NCBI RefSeq assembly: GCF_010389155.1
Contig: NC_057766.1
Location: forward strand, 35,721,516 to 35,785,515
Source: Erigeron canadensis
Taxonomy: Eukaryota > Streptophyta > Magnoliopsida > Asterales > Asteraceae
Reading direction: 5' to 3'
Length of the DNA stretch: 64,000 nucleotides
Positions 39,298 through 49,975 of the stretch are shown piece by piece. A program made the position numbers and the translations under genes. Numbering within the stretch: position 1 is the stretch's first letter; each line of letters begins with the position of its first letter. The notes under the pieces are model-generated. The model was not told where the DNA came from. It made no database searches and worked only from the letters and a program-made list of their open reading frames with translations.

Positions 39298-39839
39298 ATG
39301 GAGCCGTATCAGGTAATTCTTTACCTTTTTAAGTCTTCCATTATTTATTTTAGAAGTATGTTAGTTCTATCATTGGAGCTATTTAGCATGTTTTTAAAAA
39401 AATGCCTTTTACGCAGATTAACACTTCTGAAGGACCCTTCACCCCGCCTCAAATCGTTCCCGAGATTCCTGCTCGTATTGAAGCCGCTTCCTCTATCGTT
39501 GGTCACTACGTCCCCCCTCACTCCATTATTAAGGCTGAATCGTCAAATAACCTTGCTTCCAATCAAATACCCTGGATAGAACAACGCTATTATGACCTCA
39601 TCAAGGCGAATCAAGAACTAACAAATCGTCTCGAGGAGGCGATAAGGCAAAGGACTCAGCTTGAGTTTTACAATAATGAACTCAAGGCTCTCGCTGCTTC
39701 TCGCTTAGATGATATCAATGTATGTATGTTAGAGAATCATCGTCTTGCAGTTGAGAAGGAAAGCCTCGGGGCCCAAGTCTATACAATGGATGCCGAAATT
39801 GTGTACCTCCGTCAACTTTTTGGCGGTGGTCACGTCTAA
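39298..39839 (+). CDS. Antisense coiled-coil ORF of the Tat-like element
   Basis: It runs opposite to gag-pol. A short first exon (39298-39312, MEPYQ) ends at a donor GTAATT. The second exon (39417-39839) begins after ACGCAG and reads INTSEGPFTPP. The spliced product would be about 146 residues. Read without splicing, an ATG at 39402 gives 145 residues. The first ~50 residues are Pro/Ile-rich. From ~residue 65 a long amphipathic helix with heptad-like Leu spacing (LTNRLEEAI, FYNNELKAL, LENHRLAVEKESL) suggests a coiled coil. The frame is open while the neighbouring polyprotein is broken. Function unknown; Tat-lineage antisense ORFs (for example gene23 of Grande) have no established role. Confidence 0.65.
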
Positions 39840-40925
39840 AGTGTCGGGTTGGTTCGTTTGTGTTTCCTAAATTCCCTTTAGGCCCTTTTTTTATATAAAA
39901 AAAATGGCCAATTTTGCTGCTGCTGGGTTTTTAGGAAAAAATGATATCTAAGTAAAATGTGTGGTTTGTTGCTTCTACGTTTCTATGGTGGGTTTAAAGA
40001 TCATTTCCCTTTATGTGGCAAAGTTTAAGGGATATAAGGCTATGTAATGAAGTTTGTTTAATAAATTCTATTTTTATGTTTTATGTTCTCATGTCCATAT
40101 TATTAAATTCTTATGTTGCTGCTTGAAGTCTACATAATCTAACGTGGATATACTTCATATATTTGATCACTATTTGGCAGAGGCATTTCTTATACTTTTT
40201 GTGCTATAAACTTTGTGATATTTAGGACAATGGATTTAAGGCTTTGACATAAGTTTAATGGCATGATAGTGCCAATTTTATTTTTTTTTATATAAGATTT
40301 AATGACGACGTCGAGATCATATTTTAAATACCATGTTTTGATATGAGTATTTAAATATATTGACCAAAATAGTTTGTAAGGTTTTGAGTTTTTGTTCTCT
40401 TGGATAAAATTAATTGATTGTACATAAAATGCTAGAACCATTTTGGTTATGGCCTTGTGATGTAATACAATAACCGATATAATTTTTGTAAAAAGTTGTT
40501 CACTTTTTATTTTTATTTTATTATTATTATTATTATTTTTTAAACACAAACATTCTTGCATTATCATATCTTTAAATATATAATAATAATATATATATTT
40601 TTGTACACAAGTTTTTTGTTTTTGTTTTTGTGTGTGTACATTTACGCTACTTTGCGTGACTTATTTATACATCTTTCGTGTATAATTTATTTCATTGCGC
40701 TATATACGATTTTTGTGTATCTTTTGCGCTTTTTTTTTATCCCTTTAATGTCGGGAGATGTACATTTATTTGCTGGCAAAAATATAATATTTCTCATGGG
40801 AGATGCTTTTATTACATAAGAAATTACAATGTGGATGTATTGGTTTGACACATTAATACCACTCCCTTATTTATTTGGGTATAAATAGTAAAACCCTGGG
40901 GTGGTTTGTCACTTGGACATAAATT
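39840..40925. other. Non-coding part of the LTR element between the antisense ORF and integrase
   Basis: AT-rich, no supported gene. No clear polypurine tract could be identified next to the left LTR. Confidence 0.4.
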
Positions 40926-43900
40926 TTAAAAATGGAACTTTCTTAAGTTGCTGATGTGCCACGTTCGTGGTATCTTTTGCCCCTTTAAATCTGCCAAAGT
41001 ATACGTCCCTCGGCTTTTGACGCTGATAATTTGATATGGGTCTTCCCAATTTGGATCTAATTTCTTTTGTTCTTCTTGTTTGCTTGCTTCATTTTTTCTT
41101 AGCACAAAATCGCCAACTTTTAGGAAGTTGTGTTTGACCCTTCTGTTATAGTATCTTTCTGTTTGTGTTTTGTATTTCGCATTGCGTATTGCCGCCATTT
41201 CTCGGCGTTCATCTAATAGTTCAAGATTGGTACGCAAATCCATTTCATTTGTTGTTGGATCAAAGTGACTGACGCGATAAGTTGGTATCCCAATTTCTGG
41301 TGGTAGGACAGCTTCTGACCCGTACACAAGACTGAAGGGAGTGCAACCTGTTCCTTTTTGCTGTCGTTCTATATGCCCACAAGACATTTGGCAACTCTTC
41401 CATCCATTGTCCCTTTGCTTTGCTTAGACGTGCTTTTAGGCCTTGTAAGATGGTTCGATTAGTGACCTCTGTTTGACCATTTGCTTGTGGGTGCGCAACG
41501 GATGTAAATTGTTGTTTTATTTTAAGCTCAACACACCAATCTCGAAATGGGTTGTTTGCGAATTGTTTCCCATTATCGCTGATGATTATTCCAGGAATAC
41601 CAAAACGACATACGATGTTGCGCCATACAAACTGAAGAATTCTCTGGCCAGTTATTGTTGCCAATGGCTCTGCCTCTGCCCACTTAGTAAAGTAGTCAAT
41701 TGCTACTACTAAGAACCTAACTTTTCCTGGTGCCGTTGGGAATGGTCCCACAATATCGATTCCCCATTGGTAGAATGGCCATGGGCTTGAAATGCTTGTC
41801 AACTCTTGTTGGGGCTGGTGTATGATAGGGGCGTGTCGCTGACAATTTTCACAACTTTGGACGAGTTTGGTTGCATCACGGTATATTGTTGGCCAAAAAT
41901 AACCTAGCCTTGCTGCTTTTTGTGCAATGCTACATGCTCCAGCATGGGCCCCACATGATCCAAAGTGTGCCTCTTGTAGAACATAGTTAGCTTCTTCGGT
42001 CGTCACACATCTTAGCCATGGAGTCAAGTACCCTTTTTTGTATATTATTTCTTGTTTTATTGAGTATTGGGGTGCTTTGATTCTTATCTTCCGTGCTTCA
42101 CTACTGTCATTTGGTAGGGTCCCATTTTTCAAATAGTCTATGATCGGATCCATCCAGCTACCTTCTGTTGTTTCAACTGAATTGACTAACTTTGCTTCTA
42201 TACTCCTTCTTGGAACAATTTCAACCAATACATTCTTGGTTAGGTGTGTGAATGAAGAAGATGCTAGTTTGCTGAGGGCGTCTGCTCATTTGTTCTTTGA
42301 TCTAGGCACCTGTGTTATGGTAAACGTGCTAAAGGATTTCCTGAGGTCCCTCACTTTTTCCAAGTACTTTTGCATGATTTCCTCCTTAGCCGTGTATTCT
42401 CCATTAACCTGGTTGACAACTAACAAAGAATCAGTGTATACATGCAAATGTTTTGTTTCCATCTGAATTGCTAGTTCTAGACCGGCGATCAGAGCCTCAT
42501 ATTCGGCTTCATTATTCGAGGTTCTGAAGTTGAATCGTAAGGCATATGTTATTTCTTGGCCGTCCGGGTCCGTCAAAATCAACCTTGCTCCTGACCCGTC
42601 GTAGCTGGAGGCTCCATCGGTGAATAAAGTCCATGTCTTGTTGGGGGATCGGTCAAGCTGTTGATCTGTTAGCTGGATGCTGTTGTTGATGATAGTTGGT
42701 GACTCTGCTAAAAAATCTTCCAACACCTGTCCTTTAAACGACGTGCGTGGCTTGTATATGATTTCATGTTCTCCTAATTCGATTGCCCATTTTGCCAGTC
42801 GTCCGGAGTTTTCTGGTTTTAGAAGGACCTGCCTAATTGGTTGGGCTGTCAGAACACAAATTGTGTGTGCTTGAAAATATCGACGTAGTCTACGTGCAGC
42901 ATGTACGAGAGCTAGAGCTAATTTTTCGAGGTTTGGGTAGTTTATTTCTGGTCCCTGGAGAGCTCTGCTAACGAAGTATACCGGTTTTTGGATATTCTAA
43001 CGTTCTGCTAAGAGAACTGCGCTGATGGCTTCTTCCGCGGCTGCTAAATAAAGGATCAGTGTTTCGCCTGGCCTGGGAGCCGTTAATGCCGGCAGAGATT
43101 GAAGGTGGTTCTTAAGTTCTTGGAATGTCGTTTCTGCTTCCGTGCTCCATTTGAAATCTTTTTTGTTTAAACATCCTTTTAGAGTTTTGAAAAAGGGTAA
43201 CGATCTTTCTGCCGATTTTGCTAGGAAGCGTCCTAATGCTGCCAACCTTCCATTTAAAGTTTGTACATCCCGTAGTGTTTTTGGAGAGGCCATGTCAATT
43301 ATTGCTTGGATCTTTTCAGGATTAGCTTGTATCCCTTCGTTAGTGACCATGTATCCTAAAAATTTGCCGCTTTCCATTCCAAATGTGCACTTTCCCGGGT
43401 TCAGTTTCATGTTAGCCTTGCGCAATGTTTCGAATGTTTCAGTGATGTCTGAAATTAAGCTACCTTCATTCCTGGATTTTATCACCATATCATCCACATA
43501 TACCTCAATGTTTCGACCGAGCTGATTAGAAAATATGTTATCCATTAACCGTTGGTAAGTTGCTCCCGCATTTTTAAGTCTGAATGACATCTTTTCATAG
43601 CAAAAGTGTCACACCCCACCTTAGGCGGAATCGTAGGATATGACGAAAAGATATAGTTATAGCACATGGACTTTATAATAGAGTCAACTAAATGAAATTA
43701 AAATAAATGTAATTTCCACAAACGGAAAGTCTAGGCAACACGCCTCAAATAGCAAAGAAGTAACAATTGCAAATAGCGTTCAATGTTTCACATGCAATCT
43801 AGGAGTCCATGAAGGATCTCTTTATTGGTCATCCTAAAGTCCATAAGCTCAATCTTCTTAATCATTGTTATTACCTGAAAATGAATGCTCGAAAATGTCA

Positions 43901-46900
43901 ACATAATGTTGGTGAGTTCGTAGGTTTAAAGGAATACAAATGAGTTTGTTGTGCATGATATATCAAGTTTGGACAATAATGTAAATATAAACATGTAGTA
44001 GCATACTAAATACTGATCAATGCCATCATAGTTATCCAACAACACAATCCTCATCACTCCTGCCAACAACTCAATCATGCTTTAAATACCAACAACTACC
44101 AGCTGGAGTATAAAGTTGGTCGATAGTTTTCCAATAGTCTTCAATAGATATCAAAAGACATCTATTGCATCAAAGAAATCAATACAAGCAAGCTAACATA
44201 CACATTTCATAATTACACGTATTTGTCCATGAAAACAAACAAGTTTTGGCACAGCTAGTAAAGAAATGAAAAGTGTTTTGAGCATCATTTTCCCCCAAAG
44301 AAATAATATAAAAAGGGGCCACGAAACTCACCTCAACAAGCAAGTAGTTATGCAAATCCAACAAGGTCGCTAGAATCTACACAACATATAAATATGAACA
44401 AGTTATAATTATGGACATGGTCAAGAACCGTCCATTGTAACCCGTATTTGATGGAATACACATATGGCTACTTTCAAAATATTCACAACTGATTTGTCAT
44501 ATATTATTAAGTTACAAGTCACATAACTTAATATATAATATTTGTTTTAATGATTTAAGATTAAATTCTACAAGTTCATATTAACTGAAATTTTTGGTAA
44601 CTTTATCTATTTTTTATTAGGATGAAACGAACGATTCAAGATTCCAAATCTTAACTACTGTTACCTTAGAGTGTTATATACTTACATGAATTTTTACATA
44701 ATTTATTTGGCACGTTAACTATTTTTAAAAATTCAATGAATACAGACTAGTCAGAAAAATCACTGTTTGCGCACAGAAAAGTTTTATAAAAGTTAAGGGC
44801 CTTCGAAGCTTCAAAAAATCCAACTTTTTTACTGTACAATCTTAACATCTCAAAAACGTTTCTGGAGAAAAATAATTTTCCAGTTCATAAAATCGATCAA
44901 GATATGACTATTTGAAGTCGACCAAAATCTGTTCGGAAAACTCAGCTTTGCGCAGTTTTGTTATAAAATTCGTTTGACAACCTTAAACTTCATATCTTGA
45001 CACGAAACTACTTCCACCAGAAAGTAGACTTCCTGAAATTAATTTTAGACACCAAAAACGTGACTTAACCATATTCCATGACCAAGATACGACCTCCTAA
45101 AGTTAACAAACTGAATCTGTCCAGATTCAGAAATAACCCAAACTTACTGTTTTAAAGACTACTGTAACTAATATTCATAGATAAACTTTCAAATCTTTCC
45201 AACACCTATTTACATCTGTTATTATGATTTCCATGCCTTTAAAATTGAATTTCTCTAATTACATTAATTATTATAATACAATAAATACATAAACTTTTAA
45301 CATTAATATGATTTATACTTCAAGCTTTTGATTTAACCCTAAAAATAAAACACCTTTCATTCATTATTATATATTTTGCCATAATATATATATTCATCAA
45401 ATAGGTTACTTATAATAAAAGATCAACAATATATATATATATATATATAAAAGATAAGTAATTTTTTTACCCCAAGATAGATGATCACTCCTTAGATACC
45501 TTAACAAAATAAAATATTAATTTTATAAGGATTTTAACCATAGATTTTTATATAATAAAACTCTTAGAAAACATATTGAGAATTATATTATCTTACCAAA
45601 AATCCATGATACCTTGGAGAATAAATGGCAATTGAGAGATTATGGAAGTTGTTTTTTTTTTCTTTGTGGTGGTCTTGTTCGACGGCAGGGAAAAACACAA
45701 AGAGTTTTTGTTTTTTTTTTTTTCTTGTTTAGGGTATAGTTATAGTTATTATATATATATGGAGATAAGTGTTTTAGTTAATTTATGATTAGACTTAATG
45801 CATTATAAGAATTCTAATGGAATTATAATTCCTTGCTCACCGTAAATTGTTGTAATATATATATGACCGAAATTTTTTTACTAAACATATGATATTTTAC
45901 TATTACTATTACCATCTTACTACTTATACTGATTATATATTATTTTTATAATTATTGATTTTGTTCACCACTAAATAGCGTATAGAAATTTATCAATGTC
46001 TAGAAATAAATATGACTAACAACTACAAGTCTAGGAATTACGGGGATAGTTATAGTCATCTACGTTTAGGAAGATCAAATATCTAATTCCTAAACTATTA
46101 AAATCCAAGTAATAGAAATCTCATATTGGAAATGATCACCACATTTCTATGCTTGTTATACTATATAGGCATATTGACTAGTCAAGATATTTGGAATGTA
46201 AGTTAGAGACTATAATAAATTACCAGTTTTGGTGACGGATGTCACAAAAAGGTCCCATGTTCGGTGTGGAAAGATGTTTTCTCTTCATCTTCCTTGGCCA
46301 TGCGTATCTGATGATAACCTTTATAGGCATCGAGGAAACATTTCAGCTTATATCCTTCCAGAGATTCTATTTTTTGATCTATTTCTGGTAACAGGTAGCT
46401 GTCTTTTGGGCAAGCCTTGTTCAAGTTTGTAAAATCGATGCACATTCGCCATGTGCCATCTATATTTTTTACCATAACGGGGTTGGATACCCATTTAGGA
46501 AAAAATATAGCCCTGAGAATACGTGCCTCAACTAATTTTTTGACTTTTGTGGTTATTGCATTACTCCTTTCTTTTGCTAAAACACGTTTCTTTTGCCAAA
46601 CCGGGAATGTTCGCGGGTGAACGTTGAGCTTATGTTCTGCAAGTTCTCGAGGCACACCTGTCATATCAGAAGGCGTCCAAGCAAACACATCCTTGTTGGA
46701 ACTCAAGAATTCACAGAGATGTTGCTTCAGTGTTCTTGGGAGGTTTGCAGCTATCGAAACTTTCTGTTCTGGATATGACTCATTGATGACTATTTTTTCT
46801 ACGTCCTGTGTATCGTTGGAGGAATCCGGGTGATCTCTTTTTCTGGAGATTTGATTACAAGTGGGTTGTTGGAGTCGTTCGCCAATAATAATGGCGATTC

Positions 46901-48869
46901 CATGTTTTGTGGTGAACTTCATAATTGAATGTAGGGGGGATGCCACTGCGCCAAGCTGCCTCATTCCAGGTCGTCCTAAAATGATGTTGTAGGGTGAAGG
47001 AGCTCTAATAATCATGAAATCGGTTATTATTGTCTTGCTCATTCGTCCACGGTAATCATATAGGGTAACTGGTAAGCTAATCGTGCCCAAGGGCCATGAT
47101 ACTTGACCAGAAAATCCGACAAGTGGTGCCGTAGGTGGTAACATTATTGCCTTTTCTTCTGTAGTGAGTTGTTCAAAGCAATGTTCATACATGATTTCAG
47201 CTGAACTTCCTCCGTCAACATAAATTCGGTGAATTTGTGTGGTACCAACAATCGCCTTGATGATTAGGGGTTCCTCGCCCGTGCAATGTTCGGGTATTGG
47301 GTCATCACTGGAAAATGTGATGTTTGGAACTTTTATCGTGGAGAGGGCTACGTTTGCACATGTATGTTGAATCATGTGTTTTTCGTTCTTTGGCTTAGCA
47401 TCCTCATTGTTTTTTTGGTTCCATTCAAGTTGCGGGAAGCGGGTGTTAACAGACCCTGAGGGTTTGTTCGCTTGGTTGTTGTTATGAGCCTTTGCTTCCT
47501 TGGCTAGATGGGCCATTCTTCTGTTCCGAATACATGTTTCAATTTCCTTTCGCGGGTCTATACAATCGTTGGTGTCGTGGCCATGATCTTCATGAAAATC
47601 ACAATACCTTGTGCGATCTCTTTTGTTTGCGGGGGTAAACATTTTTAGCGGCGGTCGTAGTAGTGTTTTTCCTTCTGCGGTAGCTAGTATTTATGCAGGA
47701 GATTTCACGAGAGGTATAAAAGCGTCACGTTGGGCGTGTGGTCGATCGTTATGTCTAGGTCTGAAGACATTTTTTTCCCTTTGCCTTCGGGGAAAGTCTC
47801 GGTACGTTGCATGTTGCTTGGTATCATGACTTGAGCGCCGAGGGTCGCGCAGTCGATTTTCATTATTTGCATCCTCTGCCCGTATGAAGTTGTTAGTCTG
47901 AATAAATAGATCCTCTAAAGATGATGGTGGTCTTGCAATGAGATCCTTGAATAATCTTCCCGGGCGCAACCCGCTGATAAATGCTCCACAGACCATGGCA
48001 TCTGATCTATCTGCCATGTGTAATGTTTCTTTGCTGAATCGAGCTACATAGTCTTTTAACGATTCTTCTGGCCGTTGTCGAATTCCAAGGATCTCTGCTT
48101 GAGTCTTTTGGAATTTCCGTTGTTGAAGGAAGTTTGCCCTGAACTTGTCTCTTAATTGATGGAAGCCATCGATGCTCCCGGGTGCCAGGTTATCGTACCA
48201 GAATCTCGCCGCCCCGCACAAAGTGATATGAAAGAATCTGCACCAAGCTGGTTATGGTAGCTTATGTACATCCATCGTTCCCATGAAAACTGTGAGATGA
48301 TCATCAGGATCTGTAGTCCCATCATATGGTCGTAGGTTAGTTGGGACCTTCAAACCGTCGGGCATGTTATAGTCCCGGATTCTCTTAGTGAAGGGAGAAG
48401 CCACCAGGTCCCGAACGTCCCTGTCAGGTTTTTTAAATACAAAAGGCTCATGGTAAAAGTCCGTATTCGGTATGACTTTCCCTTTTATTGGTGCCGTAGT
48501 TCCCGCGGCGGTACGAACCCTTGTTTGATCTGTGCTATCACTTTCAACGAACAAGTTCTCTTTGGTTTTCCTAAGGGCTGCGCTATCAGAATCTGAATTA
48601 CATGGTTCCGTAATCAAGGGATTGACTTGTGTGAATAGGGGTTGAGGAGAAATGTCTTTCAGTTTTTGGGTGAGTTTAGAATACAAGGTGTGGATTTGAT
48701 CAAGGTTTCGAACTATCGTCTGCAACATAGGTTCATTCGAGTCCAATTGAGAGATCATGTTGCTGGGTGCCCCTGTGTCATGAATTGTGAATGGGAATTC
48801 GATGCCAGGAGTTTCAGGATTATTTGTTGTAAGAGGGGTTGGTGTTTGGTCTGAGTTATTCTCGGCCAT
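40926..48869 (-). pseudogene. Gag-Pol polyprotein (Gypsy/Tat), broken
   Basis: One continuous minus frame. Gag (48869 to ~47650) carries the retrotransposon gag block GAARFWYDNL...LRDKFRANF. Next come a Cys/His knuckle (RYCDFHEDHGHDTNDC), a protease with VDGGSSAEI (Gly where DTG/DSG is usual), RT (CIDFTNLNKACPKD, then YVDD at ~43500) and RNase H (LFTDGASS, NNEAEYEAL, VYTDSLLV). Integrase follows, with an HHCC region (SCENCQRH) and Asp, Asp, Glu in WGIDIVGPF, ISDNGKQF and NGQTEV. Breaks: in-frame stops at 48252-48254, 47691-47693, 42997-42999 and 42286-42288; a one-base frameshift near 41345; and the 2645-bp solo-LTR insertion in RT. The frame is otherwise kept, even across the insertion. Ends at 40926 with WHISNLRKF. 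Confidence 0.92.
43607..46246. mobile_element. Nested solo LTR, 2640 bp
   Basis: Begins TGTCACACC and ends GGATGTCACA, with TG...CA termini, and is flanked by a perfect 5-bp direct repeat AAAAG (43602-43606 and 46247-46251). Removing it with one AAAAG restores the RT reading frame (GTFCYEKMSF). No coding frame and no second LTR are seen inside, so it is a solo LTR of a large-LTR (probably Gypsy) element. It contains several (TA)n tracts, for example near 45430. Confidence 0.88.
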
Positions 48870-48963
48870 TTCTTACCTAGTTACTAGCAAGATGGTGATA
48901 TGGGGTTCTTGGCTTCCTTTATAAGAATGGGAATCCAAGCAGGGTCCCACGGATGGTGCCAAA

Positions 48964-49856
48964 TGATGATACATCAATTAACATATACGCTTTACGAGTA
49001 TGCAATCTCGTATCATTATACGATAAGAAATGTACATTGGCCCCATGACACCTAGTATGGGGAGATGTAAGAAGGATTAGGATATTCAGGTGGCGATTCC
49101 CTGCTGGTAACTCGTATTATGTATACGGTTTTACGCCATCCGATCCTGTGATGATGATATATGTTTTAGTTATATTTGCTAGATAGTGATTGGAAAGTCT
49201 TGTAGTTCAGAGAGAACTAGAAAATATAGAGCTTGTTGTCAGAACTTATGATCTTCCTTCCTTCCATGTTTGTTTCACTTATTTATAGTGACAAATATGA
49301 CCTTTAGTGATTCGAACGGTTGTCCTTTAGTAACTCGAAAGGTTGTCCTTTGGTAATCTGAAAGGGTTGTCTCTTGGTAACTCGAAAGGTTGTCCTTTGG
49401 TGACTCGAAAGGTTGTCCTTTGGTAACTCGAAAGGTTGTCTTTTGGTAATCTAAAAGGGTGTCCTTTCATAACTCGAAAGGGTATTTTATAAAGGTTTTA
49501 TTTCCTTGACTACGTTATCGTATGTATATCATTAAGCCCCCCAATTCAAGTGCTCCAAAAATATGTTTTTTGGAGTATATGAATTTATATTTTAATATCT
49601 ATGTATATATCATCTATTTTAGTTGATTATTGTGAGAATTTTAGTTTTATTTAAATAAATCAGAGGAATCTTGTTGTGGATATCTTAAACTATACGTTAT
49701 TATGATGTTTTTTTTTTTTTTTTTTTTTTTTGTAGTAGACATTTTATAAGTTGTTACCATTGTCTATGCTAATTTCACATCTTTGAATACTTTATAAGCT
49801 TAGTAGTCCAACTACATGCTGACTCATCTTTTGTGGTCCAGTTTTGCTTGTTACGT
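48964..49856 (-). repeat. Right LTR (5' LTR of the element)
   Basis: Begins TGATGATACATCAATT and matches the left LTR to TTGCTTGTTACGT, with a shorter poly-T run (~21 T). Beyond 49856 the sequence repeats an LTR-internal block (AAGCTTAGTAGTCCAAC), suggesting a rearranged outer end. Confidence 0.85.
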
Positions 49857-49938
49857 AGATAAGCTTAGTAGTCCAACATAATGTATTTAAATGATGGGTA
49901 TGCAAAGTAGAGAATTAGGGATGATTACGGAATTGAAA

Positions 49939-49975
<37 letters not shown>

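Larger units (their letters stand above)
38290..49856 (-). mobile_element. Gypsy LTR retrotransposon, Tat-like, with antisense ORF
   Basis: LTRs of ~0.9 kb (38290-39193 and 48964-49856) enclose a minus-strand gag-protease-RT-RNase H-integrase frame (40926-48869), so transcription runs right to left. Two nt inside the right LTR is a primer-binding-site-like TGGCACCATCCGTGGGACCC (minus strand, starting 48961). Between the polyprotein end and the left LTR is a plus-strand ORF (39298-39839). RT before integrase places it in Gypsy. Antisense extra ORFs downstream of pol are known in Tat-lineage elements such as Grande and Retand. A solo LTR (43607-46246) is nested in RT. The outer end of the right LTR and the target duplication are unclear. 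Confidence 0.9.

Noticed and set aside
40190..40567. 125-codon minus-strand frame next to integrase
   Set aside because: Asn/Lys/Ile-rich composition typical of random AT-rich DNA; lies after the polyprotein stop.
43142..43525. Plus-strand frames of 70-130 codons opposite the retrotransposon pol gene
   Set aside because: Mirror images of the conserved RT/RNase H/integrase frame; no independent coding signal.
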